A stretch of 64,000 nucleotides of DNA from Crotophaga sulcirostris (taxonomy: Eukaryota > Chordata > Aves > Cuculiformes > Crotophagidae). Made by a program: the position numbers and the translations under genes. Positions 27,223 to 41,200 of the stretch are shown here, piece by piece. The DNA is taken from contig VYZB01000216.1 of the NCBI GenBank assembly GCA_013397455.1, positions 250,312 through 314,311 of the forward strand. Direction: 5' to 3'. Numbering within the stretch: position 1 is the stretch's first letter; each line of letters opens with the position of its first letter. Under the pieces are notes generated by a model. The model searched no databases, had not been told where the DNA came from, and was given only the letters and a program-made list of their open reading frames with translations.

Positions 27223-28291
27223 GAGAAAAAATATACTCTCAAGTTAAGGTTTGCACGAAAAAAATTACTTGTATACCAAATCTGTACAGAAGTGGATGCT
27301 ATTAATTAATTCCAATCACTACATTGAGTTTCCTGATTTAAGTAATGTAAACACAATAAGAGGTTCACATTTGATCGAGTCCCTCTGGGATTTCTTTATA
27401 GTTCGTGAAGGTACTTGCATGGCACGTGTCATCTGTTCCTAAAGCAGACATTTGAAACAGGTCAAATGAATCATACCTTAAAAATGTCTCTCTTTTTTTT
27501 TTCTTCAACTGTAAAGGCCATCTAACTGAACTACTGTAGAAGTTTAAAGTTACATGTAATGAATTTCAATCCTACTATATATAACCATCACAAGATAAAA
27601 GGCAACAATAAAAGGAGAGTCTTGTTCATGAAGACTGAGAAGGTAATCTGAGAAAGCTCCATAAATCCAGCTGTGAGAATGAAGCCTCAGTTGATAACTG
27701 TAATTATCCATAAGAACTAAGGAGAACAACAACCTTTTTTTTCAATTCACTTGCAACTGCTTACTCATGAGTGGAGGAAGGCAGACAGGAAGATTTACTT
27801 TTACTTACTGCCCAACCATGCTTATAACACTGTGGTTCAACCTGATACATTGCCTTGTCCATAATACTTTCACATATCACAAGTGATCAGTGTTCCAAAT
27901 TTCAGAGAATATTAAATGGGCAGAAATGTACTGATTGTTCAGAGAAAAAAGAAGATGGAAAACATGAAAAGAAAAAAACACACCACATATAAGCCTTTGC
28001 CATTTATTTACCTAAGCAACTAGCAAGCACCTTTCCAATTATCTGCAGCTCAAAGAGTAGGACTGATACATAAACGAACACCTTGCAGCAGAACAGTGAT
28101 CCCACCTAGGCTCTAACCATCTTCCCAACAAATTTTTGTAGGTTGATATTGCAAATGATATATCTTTGAGAGGGGAAAATAAGATTACAAAGAAGAGGAG
28201 AGAGGGGGAGGAATCTGCCCAAGCCATAGCAGAGAGAACATTTAGGCACAGGTAGAAGTCACACCTTCCAGAAGCCCCAGCCCAGCTTGAC
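27223..28291. other. non-coding spacer, no gene recognised
   Basis: AT-rich DNA between a CR1 relic and a minus-strand LTR. Short frames only; nothing recognisable. Confidence 0.65.
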
Positions 28292-28370
28292 TGGCAGCTA
28301 AACCAAGCAGTTGGGCTCCCATGGAAAGGGGAAAGGGAAATGAGAAAGACTTGTTCTAAACTAAACCAGC

Positions 28371-28376
28371 TTTAAT
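28371..28376 (-). promoter_or_regulatory. LTR polyadenylation signal ATTAAA
   Basis: The plus strand reads tttaat, giving the common variant ATTAAA on the minus strand, about 80 bases before the LTR 3' end. Confidence 0.5.
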
Positions 28377-28650
28377 GAAACAACAACAATAATAAGGAAA
28401 ATACTATTAATAAGAAAATAACAAAATATATGCAAATATACATAATTGCCATCCCCAAGATATATGCCACCACAGATGCTGCAGAGCAGGCACAAGGAAA
28501 AGGTCTTGGGCTGGACTCTACAGCAGGAGGGAGCTGGACTCAGGAACTGGGTTCAGGAATGCATGGATCCGGGATCAGGATAAAAAGACAGACAAGGTCC
28601 TCACTGCACATCAGTCATCAAAGAAGAAAGCTTGACCCTTGTGATCCCCC

Positions 28651-28657
28651 AGTTTTA
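28651..28657 (-). promoter_or_regulatory. LTR TATA box
   Basis: The plus strand reads ttttata, giving TATAAAA on the minus strand, followed on that strand by CTGGGGGATCAC. Its position between putative U3 and R fits an LTR core promoter. Confidence 0.6.
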
Positions 28658-29022
28658 TACTGAGTATGATGCATATGGGATGGAAAACTCTGTTGGTCAG
28701 TTTTTGGGTCACCTGTCGTGTCTGCCCCATCCTGCAGGTGCGACCGTTTTTCACCACTTTCACTTACAGCACTCCACCAGCTCAAGGATGGCCTTGGTTT
28801 CTACAGGAATAAGTATAAGCAATGGCCTTTCTGCATACCAACGTCCCATGTTACCACTTCTAGTAAGAAATACAGTCTGAAAAACATGCAGTTAACTTTC
28901 AGAAACTGAAATTACTTAGATGAAGCTTAGCTGAAAAGTTAGAAAACTGATTCTTCTTTGGCTTAAACCATAACACTGACAATAACAGGGGATGCAGCAT
29001 GGCGGGCCATGAGGACCTAAAG

Positions 29023-29263
29023 CTCTAGGTCACGGATGTCAAACACACGGCTCGCAGGCCAAATCCGCTCATCCACCTTGTTTTATCCAGCCTGGCACCT
29101 TGTTCTATCCAGCCTGGCACCTTGTTCCTACCTGTTGGCAGCACCGAGCTCCTTGTCCCTGAGCTCCCGCCAGCACTGGGCACGTGTGCAGCGTGTGACG
29201 CGCATTACGCTGGAGGAGCAGGAGAACAGCGGGAGCTGTGAGTTCGACACCCCTGCTCTAGGT
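29023..29263. mobile_element. Non-autonomous hAT-type DNA transposon with 8-bp target duplication
   Basis: The element proper is 29,031-29,255 (225 bp). It is bounded by identical 8-bp direct repeats CTCTAGGT at 29,023-29,030 and 29,256-29,263, the target duplication length typical of hAT transposons. The ends are inverted repeats: the left 23 bases (29,031-29,053, starting CACGGATGTCAAAC) match the reverse complement of the right 23 (29,233-29,255, reading CAGGGGTGTCGAAC) at 18 positions. The interior carries a 22-bp unit (ccttgtt[t/c]tatccagcctggca) twice in tandem at 29,076-29,119, plus a partial third copy. There is no room for a transposase, so it must have been mobilised in trans. It keeps several CpGs, including a TGACGCGCATTACGC stretch. 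Confidence 0.88.
29076..29130. repeat. 22-bp tandem repeat inside the hAT element
   Basis: Two full units (29,076-29,097 and 29,098-29,119) differ at one base, and a third partial unit follows (29,120-29,130). Copy number of this unit may vary between copies of the element. Confidence 0.85.
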
Positions 29264-32200
29264 GCATGAGAAAGGTTATGATGAATCTTGATATGAGGAA
29301 AGCAGGAGAACAGAGACATACTAGATGAAAGGAAACTGGGAATATTAGTATATGGAAAGAAGGTCTGGGAAGAAAAAGGCAGACAGAATGTATAGGGACT
29401 CACATCAGGCAATGAAAAGTGGAGACTGGTGATGGGAAGCAACGAGAACCTAAGTGTTATCAATGTCTCTAGGGAAACAAAGCAAATAAACGAAAAGTGA
29501 TGAGCGAACTACAAGAGTCCCTGAAATAGAAAGGAGAGGTCAGTCAGTACAGAGGACTCGTAAGACTTAGGGACAGAACATGAAGAAGTCAACAATGTGA
29601 GTGCTTTCCAAATCAATAAATTTTTAGGAGGGTAGACACTTTTTCTGCCTTGGCTCAGAGTTTCCATAGGACACATCAACTACTCGGTCTTCAGAGGGCT
29701 ATTAAGAGTTTACTTTAACTTTGACACATTTATCTTCACAAATCTTAATGAACACCATGCAGTTAAACAGCATGTTCCTACAGAAGACTGATGACAATGC
29801 AAGCAATTCAGTGTTTTGTTCTCAGTACAGTTGACCGACTTTTAGTTTGTTTGTATATTTTAAGAGGAACTTTGAAGGTCTAATAGAATCACAGCTCACA
29901 CCTATCATCAACATAAATTGCTGTGCCCTCTCAGTAGATAAGGGGGTTATCTAAGTGGACATAAAATATATTGGTCCAACCTCAGTACAGTAGAACTTCA
30001 GCTCTAGCTTAATTTTCTCAGGAAAGTTAACTCATCTTTTGTTAGAATAAAACCTGTCACAGATTATTCATGGTCGATCTAATTCTCGGTCAAGGTCTTA
30101 CCAGCAAGTCCAGTGAGGAATGATGTAAGACTTGGCATATGTTGCTTTTTTTAATAGTATCTAGCTGTTTGCAACCATGAAGTTTTTTAACTTAACTCAT
30201 GTAAATAAGTATTTTATAATCACTTCACAACAGAAACTATGTAGCATCTAAAAGTTAACCTAGGGTTACGTTCTAAAACGGAATAATTTAAATTTTATTG
30301 CTTTCTAGGGACTTACACATCATCTGTGACAAGTTTACAAAGGCTTTGTTTGTTCTTGTTCCTAACCATCAACCAAACTCACCCTGGTTTCTGAAAGCCA
30401 AGCTGTGCTCTTTCCTTTTCACACATCATCACCAGTAATGAAGATTCTGAAGGCAAAATTAAACCCCAAGATAATGCTGGGCCACCCCACTGTCTTTAGA
30501 TTAAGCCTGCAATGGAATTGCATAGGTGTAATTGACTGGAACTTAAGTAAATAATTCCACTAGGGGAGAAAAAACAGATATATGGAGTCAACTCACTCCA
30601 TATTACCCAAATTGGTCTGTAGTACTACTAGAATTAAGATGGGCCTAGTTCTTCAAATGTTTTCTTTAATTTTTAAGGTTTCTTTATTGGACTGTCACTG
30701 TTAAATTTAATTGTATACAACCACACTGAAATAATTTTTATAAGAATTTCATTTTCCACAACTAACAAACGCATGCATCCATCCACATGTCTGTGATCCA
30801 TAATAAGTCTGAAAGAGTAATTGTTAAATTTCCGTTCTTGTGGGTAATAATTGTTAAAGAGAAATTACTAATCAGTTTTAAGCACCAGTAAAGGAAAAGA
30901 AGTCACCTTTCTCAACAACACAGGAAAAACACAGCTTTCTGAAACTCTACAAAAAAATTCATTATATTGGATAAAACTATTGACATCTTCAGTGCTTAAC
31001 AGCACAAGTTATAGTTTACACTGCCCCCTCTAACCCCCAAAAGAAGTATAGCTTTTGTCTAAATTTAACTCTATAATCAAAACTGTGAGATATGTGTGAA
31101 GAATCCAGTCCAAGACAGTGTATGAACTCCAGATTTCAAGACAAGGAAAGGTGGAAAACAGAAAGCATGAAGAGACAGGAAACTATAATCTCTTTGACAC
31201 ACATGGCTTCTACATGGCTCTGGGGACATGGGCATGAAAGAAAGCAAGGATCCCTGTAGAGTTTAAATAACCTCATTTTCAAAGTCACTGAACCCATACA
31301 TCTCCCATTCATCTTAACAGAGCAACACTACTGCAGGTGAAGCCATAGGTCTAGGTTATCTCTTGATTCCTTGCTTTCAGAACACTATCCACAATCTAGT
31401 CCTCCCATGTCTCTATCTCCAAATGTCTAGGCCATTTCCATCCAAATTAGTATCTTTCCGGCCTTCCGGAAATCCAAAGGCACAATGAACCTGAAGTACA
31501 ATTCAAGAAAGAAAAATTTTATAATCTGATGCTAAGGCAGTTACGTACTTCTGTGTACTTCAAGATTTTTTTGTTGATGAATATTTCAGTAGGTATACAG
31601 GGGTACTAATCAAAGGCAAGAAGAGGGAGGATTACACAGAGGTGTTAAATTCCAAAGGGCTGCGCAAGGCAAAAGAGTTTGGGGCACGTCTTATTTTTCC
31701 TAACTAGGCTCTTCAGTTTTTCATTTCACACATTATTACAGCTCTTCCTAATAAATTATGTTTGTGGTCTCTTTAAAGTCATTAGGAAATATTCAATGAA
31801 CATATTACAATGTCCGCTTTATAAAATGAACCACTAAGCCAAGCACAATTTATTTTATAATGGTGGAAGAAGCACCCCTTTAATCCTTTAATAATCTTCT
31901 GATAACTGTGGCTGATAAAATACAGTGAAAACAAGCTGATAGCTCCCATCTATTTTTAATAATAGCCACTAAAAAAAGCTTCAAGAATAAAAAATCAAAG
32001 AAATTTGAGAAATTATGTGAAAATGTAGATATGTCAAAGACGTGTTCAGACATAACACTTCAAGTAATATTCGTGTCAGCATCAAGTAGTAGTCACATAC
32101 ACATGGTAAATGCCTCTAGATATGCAAGGCAGACATTGAAAAGATGTGTCAAAAGACATTGAAAGCTTTTTACTTATGCATTTGTTTTGTTTTGTGGACA

Positions 32201-35200
32201 AATTACAGATTTATTTAGTTCAGTAATGAAAGTAATCACTTTTGACTTTTAGGTTGGCACCTTGTTCACAAAAGTGTCGTCCTTATTAATATTTTAGTTA
32301 TCTGTTGACAGATTAAGATTAAAGTGTCAAAAAACCACTTTATGCATTCAGAAAGAATATAAATTGCTGTCTCCACTCAAAAAACCCACATTTGTGTGGA
32401 GACATCTAAGTGTAGAAGTTTATTTCCCATTTCTTTTGGGATTTTTAAGATATGATCCAGCATTGGGTGGAAAAAAAAAAAAAAAAGAAGGAACTCAGAG
32501 GTTATATTTCTTTGGGAAGTGGGGTGATTGTTAGTGAGTTCCTATAGGCATACAAGCTGTTGCCTCACAACAGAGTGACCTGAGAGAGGCAGCAGCTCCC
32601 AGCCCCTGCTGAGTTCCTCCGGAGCAGGCAGCCTCATACTGCGACAAATTATCACTCTATGAATAACATCATTAAGCAAACTCAGAAGGAAAAAATAAAT
32701 TACCATTCAGAAAGCAGCTATTTGCCTAAAAGAAGCAGTAGGATGGTGTATCACCTCGCGACAGTTTCTGCATTCACTGGGAACAGTTTTCTTAAACACC
32801 TCCCCGACATATCTACTTAAAATTAGGATGATCTGAGGCAATATATTCAATTTTGTCTAATAACTTTGCATGCTCTGTAAGATACTCTGTCACTGCTAAA
32901 TCCAAAAGAGTACATAATAAAAGCATATACAATTGTGTTTGCTTCAGATTAAGTACTTTCTTAATGCATTTGTGGACTGCATAAAAGTCTCTTCCAGCTT
33001 TCAGTTATTCAGACTAATACACAATATTCTGCTACTCTTACCGAATACATAATGTAATACAATGATCACAGTTATCATTAAAGCAACTTTAAAAACTCTT
33101 ATGAAGTTAATATCATTATAAAAAGAATGTGAATTACTTTTATGAAACTTTCAAAACTGTACACACTTTATTTTTTTTTAAATATTTTCGTAAGACACTA
33201 GCCCACAGTGCTTTCTTTACAATAACAAAATTGTTTAATGTAAGGACGTATGATATGAAAATCGAGTGGATATCCAATTTAAGATCTTGTGCCTCATTGT
33301 CAATGAATACATCCATTTTTTCCTAATGAGCAGTCATATATCTACAGGGACTTGGTAAACTGGGACACTAGTAATAGATAGTACGAGATCAAAGCCAGCC
33401 CAAAAAGTTCTAGAGAGTGATACTATTCTTCAGTGTTTACTTACAAACACTTCTGTTACTGTAAACTTTAAAAAGACTACTTGCAATGAATTGGTCTTAC
33501 AGTGTTATAAACTAATGGTTATGCCACCTAAAAATAATAACTGTTCATCCTTTCCTGTTCCAGTCTGACCCATAGCACTGTCATTCACGTACCACAACAT
33601 CTATATCAAGACTGAAGAACTAAAAATGAAAGGAAAAAATGCTTAGAACCCTAAATAGGGTCTGATACTGGGTATATAACAGAAAAATATAACCATTACA
33701 GCTCATTTGCTATACATGATGGTAACATATGACCCAGATAATTATACTCTCTCCTAAACAGACGGGAGAAGAGTGAGGTGTGTCAGAGTGCTGGAAGCAG
33801 TCCTTTTGAATGTTATACCTTGTGACAGGCATCCCTAAATTGTGCAGCTGGCTTCAGACCCACCAGGGACTCCAACAGAGTCAGATTCCGGTGGCAGAGT
33901 CATGCTCTGGTAGATTATTTTTTGTGTCAGTCATACTGGCTCTGTGAACTGAGCATGAGGTCCCTGTGCAGCTACCGCACTGCTGAGTACCCGAACTTCC
34001 CTGGGCATGAACTTCTGCAGCAGGGCTCTGCACAGCCTCCACTGTTCTGGACCAGACCCTGCTGAGGGGCTGGAGCTTTCAAGACACTTGATGACACAAA
34101 GCCCTTGTGTCTACACTGGAGGAATATATTGCTTCCTCTGTTGCTATCCTGACAGTGCAAGGCTAGAGTAATACAAAGATCTGTGACACTTGCATTGAAG
34201 GAGCAACACTTCCAAAAGGCAACATACCACAGTCAGTATTTTTTTTTGGCTTTTCTGAGTCTGATAATTGCTTTGGAGACTTCAGTCAGCAGCTACAACC
34301 AGCAGGTAATAATGATTTGTAATGCACCTGAGTGTCTCAAACCCCTGATGTTAAAAAAAGTCACAATATCATCAGGGACCATGGCAGTATTAAAACTTTT
34401 GGACAACTGCCTATACAGTTTGGGGGGAGCATGCATAGGAGCAGGGGTCCCTCCTTGCCCCATTAACCCTGGCAATAACCCTGTCTTGCTGTAGACTCGG
34501 CCTGGAGTACGCTGCAGCATGATGTAGCATCAGGCCCTCTATTTCTCCTCCAACAATCAGGGGTTTACACCTTCTTACTTCATAGTCAAAAACCCACTAC
34601 CAGCACAGACAAGTGCTGTTTTACTTCTCTGAGTGATTTTATTTCCTGCTTACTTTTATTCTCCTAAGAGAGAAGCAATTAGATCATGGTGAGCTGTGCT
34701 GCTCTGCACATAATGGCCTCCTACCTTTCTTGCCTTACCCTTTTTTCTTATAACAAGGCTCCATCTTCAAACCCTTTCTCCCAGCAAGATTCTGTCCTCA
34801 AATCACTGTCTCCTCAAAGCACTCTGTGAAAAGCAGGCAACAGATGAAGACCAAGCCATCTAATTGTCTGTGCTAAAGCAGGTGAGGCATTGAGATTCCC
34901 CAGGATTTTGCAATGCTGATTTAACTCTAGCCCTTGCCATGGGAAGACTGACTAAGTTAAAATGAGTTTATCGGTAGCTCTGAAAGTTCAGGTGTCATTG
35001 AGCTGGCAGCCTGAGCTGCTAGGAACATTTTTCCTACCTTTCAGTGATAACTGATCCTTCTGGGTCCAGTATGACCAGGAAAGCTACAGCAGCCTGGGCT
35101 GAATAAAGTGTGGTTGCACAGCACGGTGGAGGAACCAGATCTCCTGCACAGATCATGTGAAAGCTCCCAGTCAAAGTTCAGCGAATTTCGGAAAAAGCAT

Positions 35201-38200
35201 CTGTTTTCAGGTTGTCCCTAGATATATTGATTTGAGCAACTATATAATTCAGAAGCACACGGTACGCCCATAGCAACCTATGGACTCGTTGGCATTTTAC
35301 AATCCTGAGACAAATCAGAAGCACCTTCTCTCAAAATCGCATCACAAGAACCAAACACAAGTGAATCCATCACTTCTTTGGCTAATGACTTTCAGTCCTT
35401 CCACAGCTTCCTTTTTCCTACTCACGCTACAGGTAAAGACCCAACAACTTCTAATATAAATATATGGATTTTCAACCTCTCTTCCAGTTGAGTTACCAAG
35501 TATTTATATTTTGTAAGATAAAAGAGAGCAGTAGAGAGAGAACTGACTCATTGAAAGCATACTTATCCTTTGCTGTCTCCTTAAACATGAAACTCATCTC
35601 CACTGCTGTATTTTTAGTTCCAGCTCTATTTATACAATTATATTGCTGGATTTTAAAACTGTACATTTGCTGTTACAAATTGCATCATGTAGTTTCTGTA
35701 TTGCACTGGGGTAATTCTCAGTTATGTTATCCAAGTGGCAGGTGTGGGAATCAAGCAGAATGTATAGCTTGTGGTAAGGGGACTGCAGCAGCAGCAGCAT
35801 TTCAGAGGGAGTAGCAGATGCTCTGATCTGCACAGGCCAGCTGTGCCACTCAATAGAAAGGAAAGTGTGAGCAACACCCCATCTCCCTCCAAGTCCAGAC
35901 TGTCACTTAACAATCCATGGCACATCTGTGCTCAAGTACTCTGATTGCTCCTGACCTCACAGGGGTCAGTAAGGTCACAGGAATCTTAAATCCATCTTGG
36001 TTCATCTTTAAGAGATAACATTGCCATCTTACTGTACCATATATACCACTCATGTCTCATTTAAATCTTGGTCTTTTATGAAGTTGAACTTACCGTGAAA
36101 GATCCAATATCCTGCAACAGCTAAGCATTGCTATGAATAGTCAACCTTATTTTCTTGTGACATACTAATATTTCTACTTTCATTTGTCCTCAAATTTGAA
36201 GATGCTTCATAAAATTAAACTGCAAAGAATCGCAGTCTTTTCTGAAGGGTGGCATCCATGTAATACTATATTTGCTACGAGTCTAAATAAAGAACAATCT
36301 TTCATTTGAAATTTTAGAGAAAGTATACAGATTATTAATTAATCAGTCTCTTCAGGATTGATGAAAATTAATAATTACATTAGTGACTTTTGCAAACTAA
36401 AACAATGAACACTGGAAAAAACCAATGAGAAAACTAGGATTTCTGTCTTCAAAATAAGGCTTTGCTAGCACGAAGTAAATGAGGTATAGGTTCACTCAGT
36501 AAACAATAAAAAATGAAAAGGATTGAAATGATGCTCATTAGAGAGTCCATTCTAACTATCATACTAAATGAGTCAAGATTCCTTTGGAAAAAGTACTATG
36601 CACTCATGTCATTGAAGTCTGAATGACATTGCATCCATGTAAGAAGGCTGAAAGAGAAGTTCCCTATTTGTGATGTTTCCTAACATTTGAGCTCTTGTTT
36701 TCAAAACCTTCCTAGTATTTTTAAGCATTTGTCATTTGTTATATAGCTGCTTACTTGCTTACAGCTTCATTAAAAGGCATGTTACTGGTCTGACGTCATG
36801 ATCCCCGATTTTGGTTTCTTCTGGTTTTGGATGACTAAATAAGGTTTCTCAAACTGCACAACTGAAAGCAGTAGCTATTTTTGAAAGTCGTTCTCCTTTT
36901 ATACAGACAAGCTGTGCAACCAACAATTATATACATTTCCCATCATTGTAAGATTGTGTAAGATTACACAATACAAAAAGGATTATTAAGAGAGACAAAA
37001 TTAGTATACTAATGATTCAATTTGACAGTTTCATTATATATAATGTGGATAAAACTGCTAGAGAACTCCTTTGAAATTACTCTTGCCACGGTCAGAACAA
37101 GACTGCTAAACCAACCAGCAATATGCCAGCTTATGTTCTTTTGTAATAAATTTATCATAATGGCACATATGTAAGGAGCCATACATTTTTCTCTTTATAC
37201 CAAATGTTCAGGACAGTATTTTGATCTAATTATATTTCATCTAATTATAGTTCATCATGGTTAAAATATCAGATTTAATGGTATGTCACGGATTAACAGA
37301 ATAATTTGATTTCTACACTGTTAATTAGCATGTACATTTACATGATTATGGAAAGTTATATATGAATTACAAAATTAATACTTAATGTTTAAAAAACTCT
37401 TCTACAGAGGATCTGTAGACAAATTAAATAATTTAAAAATATGTTTAGATATTGAAAGTCAACTAATGGGTTTCTTGGGGAACTATGCTCTCCTATAGAC
37501 ACTACAAAAGCGAAAAACTAGTTTATAAGAAATTAGTCATTCATGTGCAACAAACTCAAAATGTAAACTTGGAACTCCCCAGGGATTCTCTGGCTAATTA
37601 AGCTCCCTTGTCTTTCTCTCCCAGTGCACATCCACCGCCACTGAGGCAGGAACCTCCTGCATCCCCCAGGAGCATCCACATTGCAGTCTAGGCGGAAGAA
37701 AAAACAGGAGTGTCTGGATGTGTGAAAGACAAACCTGCTTCCAGGCTCCTGTGGTGCAAAACCACGTGTTCCATCACACCATCATCTTACAGGCATGGAA
37801 TAACTGGCAAGGACTCCACAGCTAAAGAAAAGAGATACTTTCGGGCTTTCCTAGGACAGAAAAACAAACAAGGCCATTCCAATCTAGAAAGAAGATGTTC
37901 ATAACTAGATCGAAATGGACATTTCTGGCCTGCTGCATACCCACAGCAGATGAGTTTCTGGGGTCTAGCCAGCTGAAAATGGTGGCTGGAGACACAAGTT
38001 ATTCTGTAGTGTAGGGCTAGGTGACGTGCTGCTCTGCATTCAATATGTGGCCAGGAGAAGATTTCTGACCTCTAAATTCTGAGCTGGAAAAATTACCAGT
38101 TCCCCTAGTTTAAATACAGCTAGTATACACTTTACCTGCCAGAGAGACTATGTCAACAACATAATGGTGACAGCCACTTTGCAGGCTGCAGTCGGTCATA

Positions 38201-41200
38201 GGGGCCGTGGCATATGACACTACAGACTGTGCAGGAATGTGCAAAATGACAAACAGATCCAGCATTCATCTGTAGGGACAAGCAGGGATTTCATTCCTTC
38301 CCAGTGACATAACAATAAGCCCTGTTTACAGACTCAGTACAGGAAGCAGGAAAGTCCAGCAATTATTACAGTGGGTGAGGAAGACCAGTAAAGGAAAGAA
38401 AGTATATTTTGTGCATTTTTTTTTTAAAGTCTTGGCAGGTTAAGCTTCCATGTAAATGACAGTCCACTGTCATGTGGGAATGCCATAGCGTGTAGCTCAC
38501 TATGAGAAACACCCCCATTGTGGGGATGGTTTGATTTTGGATCATTTTAGAGTATTTTATCACACCACAAAAGCAATTTCCTGTCTTCTCCTCCTCCTCC
38601 TTATTTTTTCCTTCACAAATTCAAGAACTAAATTATTATGCAAACCTATTTACTGCCAGGATTTAGCAGGAATATCAATTTCTTGTGTACAATTGCGAAG
38701 AGTTATAAATATGCAAAGGAAATTAAAGTCCAAAGTTTTGCTAAGCGAGGAAGGACTCAGTTGGACCTCTGGTTGTCATGGGCATTTTCTGAGTTTAAGA
38801 CCTCAGAGTACCAACCTAGTATATCTGACATCAAAAGAATGAGAAACATACTAAGCTTCCTTCATTAAGTTATGTTATTTCCTTTTCTTCTTCTTCTTTT
38901 TTTTTTAAAAAAGTAAGAACAGAGAAATGCAGAATATCTCCTATTTATATTCAACGTTAATATCAAGAAAAAGTCACTTCCATTATGCTGATATGCTTTT
39001 CTTTCTTCTGCTGCACTGGACTACTCTGAATTCCTCCAGAGAAAGAAGACTCAAGGAAAAGCAAGGTGAAAACTTAACACAGCTAAAAAATTGAGAGGCA
39101 TTTGGTTTGAGTCTTAACAGTATAAAATTGAAGTCCTTTAAGTAGTGCCTGTTCAAACACACTTTCACTCTAGGAAAGCTTGGCATTATATTACACTTTC
39201 AGAAACCCTAAGCTGATAGAAAAACAGGATACAGTTGGAAAATATGTAAATAAGACTTTTCATCATATAGTGACTGAACCACATATCAAAGCATGGATAG
39301 GACTAATTAGCTACTAAGGCAGCTGTTGAAAATTTGTCATACCTGGGAATCTCAAAGAGATGTCTACACTGCAGTCATGCTGGGAGCTCAGCTAGTATCA
39401 CACTGGTTCATGTACAGGAGAGCCGCCACCACAGAGAGCCTGCTGTCTTCCCATGTTATTACTCAAGGTGGGACCTATCTCAGATCACAGACATTGGGTG
39501 GAATGGGCATAGAGAAGCCTGCTATCAAAGGTAGTTGTAATTACTTGTATGTGGGATATTACAGTCTCGAGCTGGATTTACTGGTTAGCTGTTAAAACTC
39601 CTTCCCCTTTATATAACAGGTTCTCTTGAGAAAGTAGTGAAAATTATGCATCTATCACTGGCAGACTACAAATCTGACTTATTTTCCTATGCTTCTCTTT
39701 TAACAAAGCCCCAGATTGTGCTTGGAAAATTATGCTTAGTCAATTAATACCTACAGGTCCAACTTGCCGCATAAGCCAATTTTGAACCACAAGACTCACT
39801 AGCTTTTCCATTACATTGACACTCTGCCCTTTTGCCAGCTCCTCCTAGCATCTTCAGAGCATTTCCACCCTTTTCCCCAACCACACGTGTTCACATTTAT
39901 GCTAAAGAGAAGGATGTCAACCACATGTCTTCCCTGCCTGACCACGATTGTTTCTGTGCTGATGCAGGACACCCTTCTCCACGAGCTGCATACGCAATGG
40001 TAATCCTGCTGCTCAACAGAGATCGGCAGAGGGGATGGGAGTGCACCTCGGGCTCCTGAGGGTTTAGGTTCTGTGCAAACATATACAGACTAGCAGGTTT
40101 GAGAAGAAAAGAACAAGTAAAAAATGATGTGTTTGGAGTGTTGTTGGAAAATAACTGTCTACATATGGATACACTGTTTTGGTTTTCATCCTTCAGGACA
40201 CTGAGCATGGGTATGGCTTACCACTCAGTATGTGCTTTGTCTCATACACCATTCATAAGTGTGACAACAGGGCTCAGCATGAAGGTACATGGGGACACAT
40301 CTCTAAATTATAAATATGAACTTATTGTAGTTAATGCCCAACCATACACACTTCACTTTTCAACGTAATCAGACTTAAAACCTTAATATGAGATCAGATT
40401 CTTCCAAAAACTTAAAGAAGCCTATACATCTTGTCCTAGACTTCATCTTTACCTAAAAATGGAATTACTGTTACTGATGTTACAGAAACTGCAATTAACT
40501 TTTTATATGATAGATTAAATCTTTAGATCTCAATGTCATCTAAAAGCATTGCAAAGGCTCTGTGTTTAGCAATAGCAATGCTCTGCTCATGGAACCATGC
40601 TCCTCTCACCATGCTAGCAATGGGATATGCAGTGTTCTCTTTTTTACCCACTCTCTATCAAGCAAATACTGTGAAGTACCCAACTTTAACAGAAAAGGTA
40701 AACAGTTAGTTCTTTTATGTTCGATGCATGAAATACCTGAAGAGTCTTTAAGATGGATATGTTAAAGCTTATATTTTTTTTTCCCTTTAAAATATTTTTA
40801 AAAGTTCATCTGAAAGAATATCCTGGAAAGCAGGCTCCTTATTTTGGAAATCATTATAATTTGGCCTAATTATGGCATAATGTCCAATAAGATTGATTTG
40901 TTCCAACAATTGGTCACACAACTAGTAGGTGTGAGAGGCTAAGAGGTGAGAGAGTTTTATGAAGTAGTGTCTGTTTTATCAGAGAGAAGCCTGTGAATTC
41001 AAACATATTAAAAAATAACAAGAGTTGTTGACCATTCCCAGTACAGACATCTCCTTCCTGGTACTATAGTATCCACTGAGTATTTGAACACCTGCAATCC
41101 CATTAGGTATCATATGTCTCCTTAAATTATTGGGAATAGCACATTTTGAGAATGGAAAATGCACAAATATATAAATGTGAGGAAAATCAATTCAATAACT

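Larger units (their letters stand above)
28292..28975 (-). mobile_element. Endogenous retrovirus LTR, probably solo, minus strand
   Basis: The 684-bp block begins TGGCAGCTAAACC and ends GCTTAAACCATAACA on the plus strand, so it has TG...CA ends in either reading. The left flank is ttgac (28,287-28,291) and the right flank ctgac (28,976-28,980), a 5-bp target duplication with one mismatch. On the minus strand, a TATAAAA box (28,657-28,651) precedes an ATTAAA polyadenylation signal (28,376-28,371) by about 280 bases, the order expected for U3-R-U5. Its general sequence matches avian retroviral LTRs I recall. No viral genes flank it, so it is read as a solo LTR. The 5-bp duplication would suit ERVL or some ERV1 members; I cannot settle the family without a library search. 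Confidence 0.82.
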
